A DNA stretch of 64,000 nucleotides from Paenibacillus sp. Soil522 (GCF_001428245.1 NZ_LMRV01000033.1:205580-269579); one strand, 5' to 3'; counted from the stretch's first letter, positions 27,140 through 36,882 are shown. Numbers and translations are program-made. The notes: generated by a model from the sequence alone, not told the origin.

Positions 27140-27245
27140 TTGGAGCGGTATTTCTTTGCAAGAAAATAAGCATCGGATGGTTATGTCTAATTTCTATATG
27201 ATAATAAAATGAATAGATCATGTATGAATGATCTCATACCCGTTT

Positions 27246-27294
27246 TATAATATAGGATGCTTCAAAAATATACGTAAAAAAGTAAACGCTTTCC
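27246..27294 (+). promoter_or_regulatory. -10 element and cre-like site upstream of YesM-type kinase
   Basis: TATAAT at 27246-27251 is followed by AGTAAACGCTTTCC at 27281-27294, which matches the cre consensus TGWAARCGYTWNCW at 12 of 14 positions. Its position downstream of the promoter would suit CcpA roadblock repression. The -35 element is not clear. Confidence 0.45.
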
Positions 27295-27317
27295 TTGATG
27301 AAGGAGGGGCAGCCTAT

Positions 27318-29120
27318 ATGCTGGTGAGCATCAGAGCGCTTGCACACAAAATGAACAATATTAGAATAAGGAACAAGCTTATTTATTCATTTATCCTCGT
27401 CGTATTCGTGCCGGTGCTTATTGTAGGCATATTTCTGACAGTCGCTTTCCGTCAAAATGTCCTCGACCAAGCGACCCAGCAAATTACGAATAACGTGGAA
27501 CGAATCAAGAAGCAGACCTTGGACATTATACGAATGCCAATCGAGATTTCGGACAAGCTGCTCGTCGACAACCGATTAACGAATGTCGTCAATACGCAAT
27601 ATAATTCCACCTTCGAGGTGGTAAAGGCGTTTTGGGATTATCGCGATTTTCGGAATTACATTCAGCTGTACAGCGAAGTATTCAACATTCGCTTCTACAC
27701 GACAAACATGACGATACTGGACAATTGGGAATTTCTAAAAGTCACCGATTCAATAGAGGAAACATCCTGGTATAAGTCAGCGACGGAACAGGACGGCATA
27801 CACTGGGCGTATATACCCGATGAAACGAAGAACAACCGGAATGATTTGAGCCTCATTCGTAAAATTACGTTTCCTACCTATCAGACAAGCGGCGTGCTGG
27901 TCATAAGCGTTAACCAAAAAGAGCTGAATGCGATGATTAGCCAGGAGCCGTTCGACACGATGATTATCGATGAAAGCGGCTATATCATTGCGTCAAAAAA
28001 TCCTAAATGGGTAGGCAAGAACATATCTGAATTGGACTTTGCCAGTCAATTGACGAATAAAGCGGAAGGTACTTACGAGTTTAAATTCGATGGCAAGCCT
28101 TCCAAAATCGTCGTAGAGGACCTTCTTCCCGAATCAAGCCGCAACGGTCTCAAGATCGTTTCGGTATTTACGATCGACAGCATCGTGAGCGGAGCCAATC
28201 GTATAAGCTTGCTCGGTTTCAGCATCATTATGCTAAGCCTTGTTATCGCGTTCGTATTGATTTATATTTTCTCCGCGATTTTAGCGAAGCGGATGCTCGT
28301 ACTGAACAAGGATTTGAATAAGGTTGCGATGGGCGATTTGAACGTTATTTCCCATGTGACAGGCAATGACGAGATCGGCATTCTGTCCAAGCAATTTAAC
28401 AACATGGTCGTCAGCATTCGCGGCTTGATGGACGAGGTTGCGGAATCGCACAAGCAGCAAGCCCGGCTGGAGCTCAGGCAAAAAGAAATAAAGCTGAAGA
28501 TGATGGCAAGCCAAATCAATCCGCATTTTCTGTTCAATGCGCTCGAATCGATCCGCATGAAGGCCCATATCAAGGGCGAGACCGAGATATCCTCGATCGT
28601 AAGGATGCTAGGCAAAATGATCCGTCGAAATTTAGAGGTAGGCACGCGGAAAATCGCCCTCAAGGACGAGCTCGAAATCGTGCGCTGCTATTTGGAAATT
28701 CAAACATTCAGATACGGGAACGATCGCTTGACCTTCGGCCTGGATATCGATGAATCCGGACAGGATATTGAAATCCCGCCGCTTATTATTCAGCCGCTCA
28801 TTGAGAATGCGGTCGTGCATGGGCTGGAAAATATAGCAGAGGGCGGCTTCGTTTCGTTAACGACGCAGATGAGCGATCGTATGCTCCGCGTAGAGGTTGC
28901 CGATAATGGTGTAGGGATTAGCGAAGACAAAATCAATCAAATCCATGAAGCGCTTAACGATATGGAAGAAGAGGAAGAGTACCGGATCGGACTGCGTAAT
29001 GTTCATCAAAGGCTAGTCATGATCTATGGGGACGGTTACGGCTTGACGATTAAGAGCGAGCTGGGGTTGGGTACAAGAATTGCTTTTGAAATTCCGTTAG
29101 GGGGTCATCCATTTGCATAA
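27318..29120 (+). CDS. Sensor histidine kinase, YesM family
   Basis: A 600-residue membrane kinase. TM1 is about residues 20-42, an extracellular Cache-like sensor spans about 43-290, TM2 is about 296-318, then HAMP, a His_kinase domain with phospho-acceptor His403 in INPHFLFNALES, and an ATPase domain (IENAVVHGLEN, VADNGVGIS). YesM-type kinases signal to a YesN-type regulator that activates sugar transport genes. ATG at 27318 follows AAGGAGGGG. The next gene overlaps it by 8 bases and encodes the partner. The extracellular ligand is unknown, presumably a galactoside or the loaded binding protein. Confidence 0.92.
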   Translation: MLVSIRALAHKMNNIRIRNKLIYSFILVVFVPVLIVGIFLTVAFRQNVLDQATQQITNNVERIKKQTLDIIRMPIEISDKLLVDNRLTNVVNTQYNSTFEVVKAFWDYRDFRNYIQLYSEVFNIRFYTTNMTILDNWEFLKVTDSIEETSWYKSATEQDGIHWAYIPDETKNNRNDLSLIRKITFPTYQTSGVLVISVNQKELNAMISQEPFDTMIIDESGYIIASKNPKWVGKNISELDFASQLTNKAEGTYEFKFDGKPSKIVVEDLLPESSRNGLKIVSVFTIDSIVSGANRISLLGFSIIMLSLVIAFVLIYIFSAILAKRMLVLNKDLNKVAMGDLNVISHVTGNDEIGILSKQFNNMVVSIRGLMDEVAESHKQQARLELRQKEIKLKMMASQINPHFLFNALESIRMKAHIKGETEISSIVRMLGKMIRRNLEVGTRKIALKDELEIVRCYLEIQTFRYGNDRLTFGLDIDESGQDIEIPPLIIQPLIENAVVHGLENIAEGGFVSLTTQMSDRMLRVEVADNGVGISEDKINQIHEALNDMEEEEEYRIGLRNVHQRLVMIYGDGYGLTIKSELGLGTRIAFEIPLGGHPFA

Positions 29121-30669
29121 AGTGCTGATTGTCGACGATGAACCGATGATTCGAGAAGGGCTGCAAACATTAGTCGATTGGAACAAATACGGCTTTAGCG
29201 TCGCGGGAATTGCATCGAACGGCCGGGAGGCGGTGGAGAAGCATGCGGCGCTCGTTCCTGATTTGATTTTAATAGATATTCGTATGCCTGGGATGGACGG
29301 GCTTCAAGCGATAGAGGAGATAAGAAAGACGGATACGGTCTGCCATTTCTTAATTTTGAGCGGATATGCCGAATTCAATTATGCAAAGCAAGCGATCGCG
29401 CATAATGTGGATGGTTATATATTGAAGCCGATTGATGAGGATGAACTGGAGAGCAATGTCGAACGAATTGGCACGCAGCTCAAAAAACAAACCGAGCAGC
29501 AGCTGAATACGGAGCAAACGACGGTGCTCTTGCGCGAGGAGATGCTTCAGCAGCTAGCCTCCGGAAAGGTTGATCCGAACCTGGCAGGCAGTCAGGAGCT
29601 GCATACGCTGCTTGGCGCGCCGGCGAAATATTATCAGCTGCTACTAATCGAGCTTTACAGCAGGGAGCATTCCCTTACGATGAATGCTACCCTTAAGAAG
29701 AAGCTGGCGGAAATTATCGAGAAGAAACAGCTTGGCTGGGTCTTTACTGCCGAGCCTTATATAGGGGTATTGCTAAAAGATTATTTACTGCAAAACGGCT
29801 CGCGCGAGCAGATGAAGCTGTGGATCGAAGAATGCTGCGGCATGAGAGTGAGATTCGCAGCTGCAGCAAGCGAGCCGGTTCGCGATCCCTTGGAGCTGCA
29901 AAAATGGTCGCCTGCCGTTCGCAGCTTGTTAAAACAGCGCTTCATGCTGCAAGGGCAGCATATTCATTCGGCATCTTTAGAAGGAGACGCTAAGCAATCG
30001 GGAACGGGGCAGGGCGAAGAGCTATCCATCGATAGCCTTGCTCAGAAGCTTTATTACATGCTTGATATCGGAAGCAGAGAAGGCGTAATAAAGGCGCTGG
30101 ACGAGGCTTCTGTACAAATTTGTGCGCATGACTCATCGGAGCAAGCCGTTAAATCGGGCTGGGCGCAGCTGGTTACGATCGTGCTGAACAAAGCGGCAAT
30201 TTCAAATTCGCAGGTTTCCGTACAAGAGGATTTATCGATGATAACGGCTCTTTATCTTGCGCATCATTATAATGAGATGATCGATCAGCTGCAGATGCGG
30301 TTAACGGATTTGGCAGCAAGGATTGGCAAATCCGACAGCATGTCCGTCATGAAGCAGATGACTGATTTCATAGAGCGACACTACAGCGAGAACATTAAGC
30401 TGGAGACGCTGGCGGATCTCTTCAATTATAACAGCGGGTACCTGGGCAAAATGTTCAAAAATTTTACGGGGGAGCCTTTCAACACCTATTTGGATCAAGT
30501 CCGCATTCAGCATGCCATCGAGCTGCTAAAGGAGGGACTTAAGGTTCATCAGGTGTCAGAGCGGGTTGGCTATGCGAACGTCGATTACTTCCACAGCAAA
30601 TTCAAAAAGTATAAGGGTGTTTCGCCCTCTTCCTTCAAGAGTGTTTCTGGGAAACCGTCCTCAGAGTAA
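29113..30669 (+). CDS. Response regulator, YesN family (receiver plus AraC domain)
   Basis: A 518-residue regulator. Residues 1-120 are a receiver (VLIVDDEPMIREGL, phospho-acceptor Asp55 in LILIDIRMPGMDG, Lys in ILKPIDE). The middle is a long linker domain. The last 100 residues are an AraC helix-turn-helix pair (KLETLADLFNYNSGYLGKMF, VSERVGYANVDYFHSKFKKY). It starts with TTG at 29113 behind AGGGGG, overlapping the kinase gene. It likely activates the importer and GH42 operon that follows. A terminator lies at 30676-30728. Confidence 0.92.
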   Translation: MHKVLIVDDEPMIREGLQTLVDWNKYGFSVAGIASNGREAVEKHAALVPDLILIDIRMPGMDGLQAIEEIRKTDTVCHFLILSGYAEFNYAKQAIAHNVDGYILKPIDEDELESNVERIGTQLKKQTEQQLNTEQTTVLLREEMLQQLASGKVDPNLAGSQELHTLLGAPAKYYQLLLIELYSREHSLTMNATLKKKLAEIIEKKQLGWVFTAEPYIGVLLKDYLLQNGSREQMKLWIEECCGMRVRFAAAASEPVRDPLELQKWSPAVRSLLKQRFMLQGQHIHSASLEGDAKQSGTGQGEELSIDSLAQKLYYMLDIGSREGVIKALDEASVQICAHDSSEQAVKSGWAQLVTIVLNKAAISNSQVSVQEDLSMITALYLAHHYNEMIDQLQMRLTDLAARIGKSDSMSVMKQMTDFIERHYSENIKLETLADLFNYNSGYLGKMFKNFTGEPFNTYLDQVRIQHAIELLKEGLKVHQVSERVGYANVDYFHSKFKKYKGVSPSSFKSVSGKPSSE

Positions 30670-30675
30670 GAAAAG

Positions 30676-30728
30676 TGACGTTATATCGCCGGGCTAATAG
30701 AGCCGCATGTGATATAACGTCATTTTTT
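30676..30728 (+). terminator. Terminator after two-component genes
   Basis: TGACGTTATATC (30676-30687) pairs perfectly with GATATAACGTCA (30711-30722), followed by six T. Confidence 0.88.
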
Positions 30729-30741
30729 GTTGTGCTCAGTT

Positions 30742-30770
30742 CATAACCAATGGTTATGAAAGCGCTTGAA
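30742..30770. promoter_or_regulatory. 17-bp palindrome joined to a cre-like site
   Basis: CATAACCA-A-TGGTTATG (30742-30758) is a perfect 8-1-8 palindrome. It overlaps by two bases TGAAAGCGCTTGAA (30757-30770), which matches the CcpA cre consensus at 13 of 14 positions. It lies about 165 bp upstream of the importer operon and downstream of the two-component terminator. Confidence 0.65.
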
Positions 30771-30931
30771 AGTGCGTATTTTGATATGATTTTAGGTCTA
30801 ATTTATCGGGTGCAAGGGGGAGGGCTCTATCGTTTATGATAAGTACATAGAAGAGAGGGTAAGCTACACCTACGAAAAGGAAGCTTACGAAGCCGTTTTT
30901 GCCGGGTGCAAAAACTTTAGGAGGAGCAGGG

Positions 30932-31891
30932 ATGAAACCGCTAACAGAAGTTACCCTGGGAGCAGGGGCGACAAACAAAAGGAACCGATTTTGGTTTAAA
31001 GCATTCCAGCAGCGTTACTTGTACATGATGTCACTTCCATTCGTCATCTGGATATTCCTATTCAGCTATGTACCGGTATGGGGCTGGTTAACCGCTTTTC
31101 AAAATTACAAACCGAAAAACGCTATATTGGATCAGAAATGGGTCGGACTCGATAATTTCATTGAATTATTCCAAGACGAAAGATTTTATATCGTATTGCG
31201 AAACACGCTTGCCATGAGCACGATGGGACTGGTCGTCGGCTTTACGGTTCCGGTCATCTTCGCGCTATTGCTAAATGAGATGAGAGGACAATTTTTCAAG
31301 CGTTCGGTTCAAACGATTTCGTATTTGCCGCACTTCGTATCATGGGTAGTCGTCGCCGGACTCGTATCGAAGATGCTTTCGACAGACGGCGGGGCCGTTA
31401 ACCAATTGCTTATGTGGCTTAACATCATCGACGCACCGGTTCAGTTTATGGCCAAAGGCAGTTGGTTCTGGGGTATTGTAACGGCATCGGATTTATGGAA
31501 GGAAATGGGTTGGAACTCCATTATATTTTTAGCTGCAATGGCTGGTATCGATCCTGAGCTTTACGAGGCGTCGACCGTGGATGGAGCAGGCCGATTCCGT
31601 AAAATGTGGCATATCACGCTGCCGGGAATTCGGACAACCTTTATGGTGCTTTTCATCTTATCGATCGGTCATCTCGTAAGCATTGGCTTTGAAAAACAGT
31701 TTTTGCTAGGCAATCCTCTCGTATCCGATTTTTCAGAGGTGCTCGATCTGTATGCGCTGAAGTACGGTATTCAAATGAGCCGATATTCCTATGGTACGGC
31801 AATCGGTATATTTAATTCCGTAGTCAGCATCCTATTAGTGTTTATCGCGAACGGAATATACAAACGGGTCACTAAAGAATCAATCATATAG
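30932..31891 (+). CDS. Polysaccharide-type ABC permease (LplB family)
   Basis: A 319-residue permease. Family features are a long N-terminus, LYMMSLPFVIWIFLFSYVPVW, then KRSVQTISYLPHFVSWVVVAG and the EAA loop LYEASTVDGAGRFRKMWHITLP. AGGAGG lies 8 bases before ATG at 30932. It forms a complex with the next permease and the lipoprotein. YesMN controls it by context. Confidence 0.92.
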   Translation: MKPLTEVTLGAGATNKRNRFWFKAFQQRYLYMMSLPFVIWIFLFSYVPVWGWLTAFQNYKPKNAILDQKWVGLDNFIELFQDERFYIVLRNTLAMSTMGLVVGFTVPVIFALLLNEMRGQFFKRSVQTISYLPHFVSWVVVAGLVSKMLSTDGGAVNQLLMWLNIIDAPVQFMAKGSWFWGIVTASDLWKEMGWNSIIFLAAMAGIDPELYEASTVDGAGRFRKMWHITLPGIRTTFMVLFILSIGHLVSIGFEKQFLLGNPLVSDFSEVLDLYALKYGIQMSRYSYGTAIGIFNSVVSILLVFIANGIYKRVTKESII

Positions 31892-31903
31892 GAGGTACGG
31901 CAT

Positions 31904-32797
31904 ATGCAAGGAACGATTAGACGAAGTACAGGCGATAAAGTATTTGATACCTTCATCTTTATATTTATGGCGATCGTAGCTATCGTAACGTTATATCCGT
32001 TCTTAAATGTACTGGCGATATCATTCAACGATTCAGTGGATACGGTAAGAGGCGGTTTAACCATATACCCTCGTGAATTTACATTGAAAAACTATGAGAC
32101 GATTTTCGGTTTCGAGGGACTGCTAGTAGGCTTTAAAAACTCCGTTATTCGTACGGTGCTCGGTACTCTGATCGGCGTTTTGTCGGCATCCATGATGGCT
32201 TACACGTTAAGCCGTCCCGATTTCCAGGCGAGAAGATGGATGTCGGTCGTATTCGCTCTTACGATGTACTTCTCAGGCGGCCTTATTCCCGGCTTCCTGC
32301 TCATGAAAAGCCTGGGCTTGATCGGTACTTTTGCGGTTTATATCATTCCAGCTATTTTGAGCGTTTGGAACGTGTTCGTCGTCCGCTCATACATTGACGG
32401 GCTTCCGTACGCGCTTCAAGAATCGGCCAAAATCGACGGCGCGAATGATTGGACTATATTTTGGAAAATCATACTTCCGCTCTGCCAGCCTGTACTCGCG
32501 ACAATCGCCTTGTTTATCGCGGTCGGCCACTGGAATTCCTGGTTTGACACCTACTTGTTTAATAACAGAAGCGCTGAGAATACGACGCTCCAGTACGAGC
32601 TGATGAAGGTGCTTCTATCAACGCAGACGGGCAGCAATTATCGGGATCCTAACGCACAGCAATCGATTGCAGCGGTTTCGCCCGAGTCTATTAAAATGGC
32701 GATTACGATCGTCGTAACGGTGCCGATTCTTATGGTATATCCGTTTCTGCAAAAGTACTTCGTCAAAGGTATGACGCTTGGCGCAGTAAAAAGCTAA
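31904..32797 (+). CDS. Carbohydrate ABC permease (YtcP/MalG family)
   Basis: A 297-residue permease with six membrane segments. The EAA loop is LQESAKIDGANDWTIFWKIILP and the end is QKYFVKGMTLGAVKS, both typical of the YtcP group. ATAGGAGGT precedes the ATG at 31904, twelve bases after the preceding stop. It is the second channel subunit of the importer. Confidence 0.92.
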   Translation: MQGTIRRSTGDKVFDTFIFIFMAIVAIVTLYPFLNVLAISFNDSVDTVRGGLTIYPREFTLKNYETIFGFEGLLVGFKNSVIRTVLGTLIGVLSASMMAYTLSRPDFQARRWMSVVFALTMYFSGGLIPGFLLMKSLGLIGTFAVYIIPAILSVWNVFVVRSYIDGLPYALQESAKIDGANDWTIFWKIILPLCQPVLATIALFIAVGHWNSWFDTYLFNNRSAENTTLQYELMKVLLSTQTGSNYRDPNAQQSIAAVSPESIKMAITIVVTVPILMVYPFLQKYFVKGMTLGAVKS

Positions 32798-32868
32798 TTT
32801 TGGTAATAGCAGGTTTCCTGTTATATACATGTAAATCACGCACAAGAAAAAAGGGAGGCTTTAACGAA

Positions 32869-34578
32869 ATGAAAAGAAAGATGCAGATGACTCTTAGCTT
32901 AATGTTAGCACTTGTATTCTTATTCGTCACAGCATGCGGCAATTCGAATAATGAAGGCGGCAAGAACAATGCAGCGCCCGATAGTGCAGATAATGCAACG
33001 AATGAGCCGGTAGCGGCTGAGCCAATTACGATCCGTATGGCATCTGGCGATAACAATCCGAACTGGGACGATATGCAGTCCGATGTAGGTAAATTGATTC
33101 TTGAAAAAACAGGAATTACAATCAAACAAGAATTCCCTGTCGGCGGTACAGATTCCGATATGTTCGCGCTTATGGTAGCGAGCGATGAGTATCCGGATAT
33201 TGTTATGCCGAAAGGCAATGCAGGCAAATTGGTTGATGCCGGCGCATTGATCGACCTTCGTCCATTGATCGAAGAGCATGGTCCTAACCTTAAAAAGGTT
33301 TATGGCGAATACTTCAACCGTCTCCGCTGGAGCGAGGATGACGATGCGATCTACACACTTCCACAAGCTGGCGTAGGCCAAACCTACTTTGAAGCAGGCG
33401 GCGGCTTCCAATTGCAGCACCAAGTGCTTGAAGCAGCCGGCTACCCGGAAATCAAAACGGTTCAAGACTATGAAGCAGCGATCAAAGCTTACATCGAGAA
33501 AAATCCTAAAACGGCAGACGGCCAACCGACGATCGGGATGTCGCTTAACGGCGGCGAGTGGCAAATTCTGATTTCCGTAACGAATCCTGCGACCATTACA
33601 ACCGGCGCTCCGGATGATGGTGAATTTTTCATCAACCAAGATACGCATGAATCGATCTTGCACTACCAGCGGCCTGAAGAAAGAGAATACTTCCGATGGC
33701 TGAACCATATGAACGATATCGGCTTGCTTGACAAAGAAAGCTTCGTACAAAAATACGATCAATACAAAGCGAAAATCGCATCCGGCCGCGTTCTTGGTCT
33801 AATTGACCAAAACTGGGATTACGGCGATGCGGAGAACGCGTTGAAAGCTGAAGGAAAGTTTAGCTCGACATACGCTCGTTTCCCTGTAACATTGAACGAT
33901 ACGTACCAAGATCACTCCTTCCAAGGAACGGGTTACATTGGGGGCTTCGGAATTGGTATCACGAAGGATGCTAAAGACCCTGTTCGTTTAATTAAATTCC
34001 TTGATTACCTAGCCTCCGATGAAGGCCAAGTACTTGTCAACTGGGGTATCGAAGGCAAGCACTACAATGTAGTAGACGGCAAGCGCGTCATTCCTGCTGA
34101 CGTTCAAGAACAAAAATCAAACGATAACAACAAATTCAAGAAAACAACGGGTATCGGCAACTACTTGCTGTCCGCCCGTTACGGCGACGGCGTGAAGGAT
34201 CCATCCGGAAACTATTATACGACGACGTTCCCTGAGCAAATTCAAACGGCTTACTCTGCAGAAGACAAGAAAACGCTTGCTGCTTACGGCGCAACAACGT
34301 ACAGAGACCTGTGGCCTGCAGACGATGCATTTCCGGAGCGTAAATACGGAGCAGCTTGGACGCTTCCTTTTGAAACGGGCTCCCAAGCAAACGTTATTTT
34401 CCAAAAAACGCAAGATATTATGAAGAAACGTATTCCGGAAGCGATTCTTGCTAAACCGGCTGATTTCGATAAAGTTTACGATGCATTCTTGAAGGATCTT
34501 GAAGATGCAGGCGTAGCGAAATTGAATGCTGAGTTTACAAAAATGGTACAGGACCGCGTAGCGCTTTGGTCGAAATAA
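32869..34578 (+). CDS. Extracellular sugar-binding lipoprotein
   Basis: A 569-residue binding protein of the large LipO/YtcQ-like class. The signal peptide ends in the lipobox VTAC with the lipidated Cys near residue 22, followed by an Asn-rich linker. ATG at 32869 follows GGGAGG by 11 bases and replaces an upstream start at 32800 that lacks a ribosome binding site. It provides substrate to the two permeases upstream. A short hairpin without a T-run separates it from the GH42 gene, so read-through into that gene is likely. Confidence 0.92.
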   Translation: MKRKMQMTLSLMLALVFLFVTACGNSNNEGGKNNAAPDSADNATNEPVAAEPITIRMASGDNNPNWDDMQSDVGKLILEKTGITIKQEFPVGGTDSDMFALMVASDEYPDIVMPKGNAGKLVDAGALIDLRPLIEEHGPNLKKVYGEYFNRLRWSEDDDAIYTLPQAGVGQTYFEAGGGFQLQHQVLEAAGYPEIKTVQDYEAAIKAYIEKNPKTADGQPTIGMSLNGGEWQILISVTNPATITTGAPDDGEFFINQDTHESILHYQRPEEREYFRWLNHMNDIGLLDKESFVQKYDQYKAKIASGRVLGLIDQNWDYGDAENALKAEGKFSSTYARFPVTLNDTYQDHSFQGTGYIGGFGIGITKDAKDPVRLIKFLDYLASDEGQVLVNWGIEGKHYNVVDGKRVIPADVQEQKSNDNNKFKKTTGIGNYLLSARYGDGVKDPSGNYYTTTFPEQIQTAYSAEDKKTLAAYGATTYRDLWPADDAFPERKYGAAWTLPFETGSQANVIFQKTQDIMKKRIPEAILAKPADFDKVYDAFLKDLEDAGVAKLNAEFTKMVQDRVALWSK

Positions 34579-34599
34579 GACAAGAAAAAGCAAGGAAGT

Positions 34600-34624
34600 A
34601 GAGAGCTCATTTCATGAGCTCTCT
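34600..34624 (+). terminator. Hairpin between binding protein and GH42 gene
   Basis: AGAGAGCTCAT (34600-34610) pairs perfectly with ATGAGCTCTCT (34614-34624) across a 3-base gap. There is no T-run, so it more likely stabilises the upstream mRNA than terminates. Confidence 0.5.
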
Positions 34625-34667
34625 TCCCTCGTTGTAAATATGCAATCATTGAAGGGAGAACAGAATT

Positions 34668-36692
34668 ATGATACATAATAAACTTCCAAAAATTTGGTAC
34701 GGAGGAGATTACAACCCCGAGCAGTGGAACGACGAGACCATGGAAGAGGATCTTCGCATGTTCAAGCTTGCGGAGATTGACGTCGCTACGGTCAATGTGT
34801 TCTCGTGGGCCCGCATACAGCCAAACGAAGATACGTATGATTTTGATGAGCTGGACAAAATAATAGACAGATTGTTTCGCGATCAGATATCAGTCTGCTT
34901 GGCGACAAGCACGGGCGCGCATCCAGCATGGATGGCTACACGGTACCCGGATGTCACGCGTGTCGATTACGACGGCCGCAAGCGGAAATTTGGCGGACGC
35001 CATAATTCCTGCCCCAGCAGCCCGACATACCGCAAATACGCGAAATTGATCGCAGGTAAATTAGCCGAGCGGTACAAGGATCACCCTGGGCTTGTCGCTT
35101 GGCATATTTCCAACGAATACGGCGGATATTGTTATTGTGATAACTGTGCCGACGCTTTCCGGGTATGGCTGGAAAAACACTACGGCACGATTGAGCAATT
35201 GAATAAAGCCTGGTATACGAGCTTTTGGGGGCATACTTTCTATGAATGGGATGAAATCGTTCCGCCGAACGCGCTGAGCGAAGAGTGGGGCGGCAACAGA
35301 ACCAACTTCCAAAGCATCTCGCTTGACTACCGCAGATTCCAATCGGATGCGCTGCTGGATTGTTACTTAATAGAATATGACGAAATTCGGAAGTTTTCCC
35401 CTAACATCCAAATAACGACTAACCTGATGGGCACATATCCGGAGCTCGATTATTTTAAGTGGGCGAAGCATCTCGATGTCGTTTCCTGGGATAATTATCC
35501 ATCCATCGACACTCCCGTAAGCTTTACAGCGATGACCCACGCATTAATGCGCGGCTTGAAGAGCGGTCAGCCTTTCATGCTCATGGAGCAAACGCCAAGC
35601 CAGCAAAACTGGCAGGCTTACAATGCATTGAAGCGTCCGGGCGTCATGCGGCTGTGGAGCTACCAGGCGGTAGCACATGGCGCGGATACGGTTATGTTCT
35701 TCCAGCTTCGCCGCTCGATCGGCGCATGCGAGAAATATCACGGAGCCGTCATTGAGCATGCTTCCCATGAGCATACCCGCGTATTCCGCGAATGCGCGGA
35801 GCTGGGACATGAGCTTACCCGTCTTTCGGATAAGCTGCTCGATTCGCGCATTGACGCGAAAGCAGCCATCGTATTTGACTGGGAAAACAGGTGGGCAGTC
35901 GAATTGTCGAGCGGACCAAGCATCGCGCTCAAATATGTGGACGAGGTTCATAAATATTATGACGCGCTGTTTGAGCTGAATGTTCAAACCGATATGATTA
36001 GCGTGGAAGAGAACCTGGACCAATATGAGCTTGTTATCGCACCGGTTATGTATATGATTAAGCCGGGCTTTGCGGAGAAGGTTGAAGCGTTCGTAGAGCG
36101 CGGAGGCACGTTCATTACGACGTTCTTCAGCGGCATCGTAAATGAAAATGATCTTGTCACCACCGGAGGTTATCCGGGCAAGCTGCGCAAGGTACTCGGT
36201 ATTTGGGCTGAAGAAATCGATGCGCTGCTGCCAGGCCAGCAAAACCAAATGGTTATGAGAAAGGCAGCCGGAGCGCTCAGCGGAACCTACACATGCAGTC
36301 TGCTGTGCGACCTGATCCATTCTGAAGGCGCTGAGGTAGTCGCGGAGTACGGCTCTGATTTCTACAAGGGGATGCCGGCTGTCACCGTTAATAAATTTGG
36401 CAAAGGGGAAGCCTGGTATTTGGCCACAAGCCCTGACCGGCCGTTTCTCCAGTCGCTTCTGATAAATTTGTGCAAGGACAAAGGGATTGAGCCGTTGCTT
36501 GCAGCTCCTTCGGGCGTAGAGGTTACGCGCAGGAACAAAGCCGGCAAATCATTTACGTTCATTTTGAACCATAATACGGAAGCAGCCGAGCTGCAGCTTG
36601 GAGCTCAGCCGCGAACCGAGCTGCTCTCCGGTGAAACAGTTAGCGGCGCTTACAGCTTAGCAGCCAAAGACGTCATGATAATTGAGCAGTAA
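34668..36692 (+). CDS. Beta-galactosidase, glycoside hydrolase family 42
   Basis: A 674-residue GH42 enzyme that removes terminal beta-galactosides from short galacto-oligosaccharides, probably in the cytoplasm. The start KIWYGGDYNPEQW is the family signature. The acid/base is Glu150 in SNEYGG and the nucleophile Glu307 in LMEQTPSQQNW. A zinc-type cysteine set is present (NSCPSSP, then YCYCDNC). The trimerisation and C-terminal beta domains follow. GAAGGGAG precedes the ATG. It is the last gene of the YesMN-controlled locus, which points to beta-galactan or rhamnogalacturonan side chains as the source (inference). Confidence 0.95.
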   Translation: MIHNKLPKIWYGGDYNPEQWNDETMEEDLRMFKLAEIDVATVNVFSWARIQPNEDTYDFDELDKIIDRLFRDQISVCLATSTGAHPAWMATRYPDVTRVDYDGRKRKFGGRHNSCPSSPTYRKYAKLIAGKLAERYKDHPGLVAWHISNEYGGYCYCDNCADAFRVWLEKHYGTIEQLNKAWYTSFWGHTFYEWDEIVPPNALSEEWGGNRTNFQSISLDYRRFQSDALLDCYLIEYDEIRKFSPNIQITTNLMGTYPELDYFKWAKHLDVVSWDNYPSIDTPVSFTAMTHALMRGLKSGQPFMLMEQTPSQQNWQAYNALKRPGVMRLWSYQAVAHGADTVMFFQLRRSIGACEKYHGAVIEHASHEHTRVFRECAELGHELTRLSDKLLDSRIDAKAAIVFDWENRWAVELSSGPSIALKYVDEVHKYYDALFELNVQTDMISVEENLDQYELVIAPVMYMIKPGFAEKVEAFVERGGTFITTFFSGIVNENDLVTTGGYPGKLRKVLGIWAEEIDALLPGQQNQMVMRKAAGALSGTYTCSLLCDLIHSEGAEVVAEYGSDFYKGMPAVTVNKFGKGEAWYLATSPDRPFLQSLLINLCKDKGIEPLLAAPSGVEVTRRNKAGKSFTFILNHNTEAAELQLGAQPRTELLSGETVSGAYSLAAKDVMIIEQ

Positions 36693-36785
36693 CATTTGCC
36701 TAATGAAATCTCACCGGATAAGCTCCCAAGCTGGGTGTTTGGCATATGCTGTAGATAAATGCCCGGTATGAGGGGAGCAGCGCTT

Positions 36786-36878
36786 GTGTCGAAGAAGCAG
36801 CAACGCCATTTATTGAGCATACTCGTGCTCGTATTGTATGTACTGCTTGTCATTTTATTGTTAGCGATATTTTTTTGA
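36786..36878 (+). CDS. Tiny single-pass membrane protein (30 residues), copy 2
   Basis: GTG at 36786 with GAGGGGAG 8 bases upstream starts MSKKQQRHLLSILVLVLYVL, followed by ten more hydrophobic residues. It has a basic head and a single membrane helix. It resembles the 28-residue protein at 17911-17997, including the bases before the start codon. An in-frame ATG at 36768 has no ribosome binding site. A clear terminator follows at 36883, so it is its own transcription unit just upstream of spoVAC. Function unknown. Confidence 0.6.
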   Translation: MSKKQQRHLLSILVLVLYVLLVILLLAIFF

Positions 36879-36882
36879 GTAA

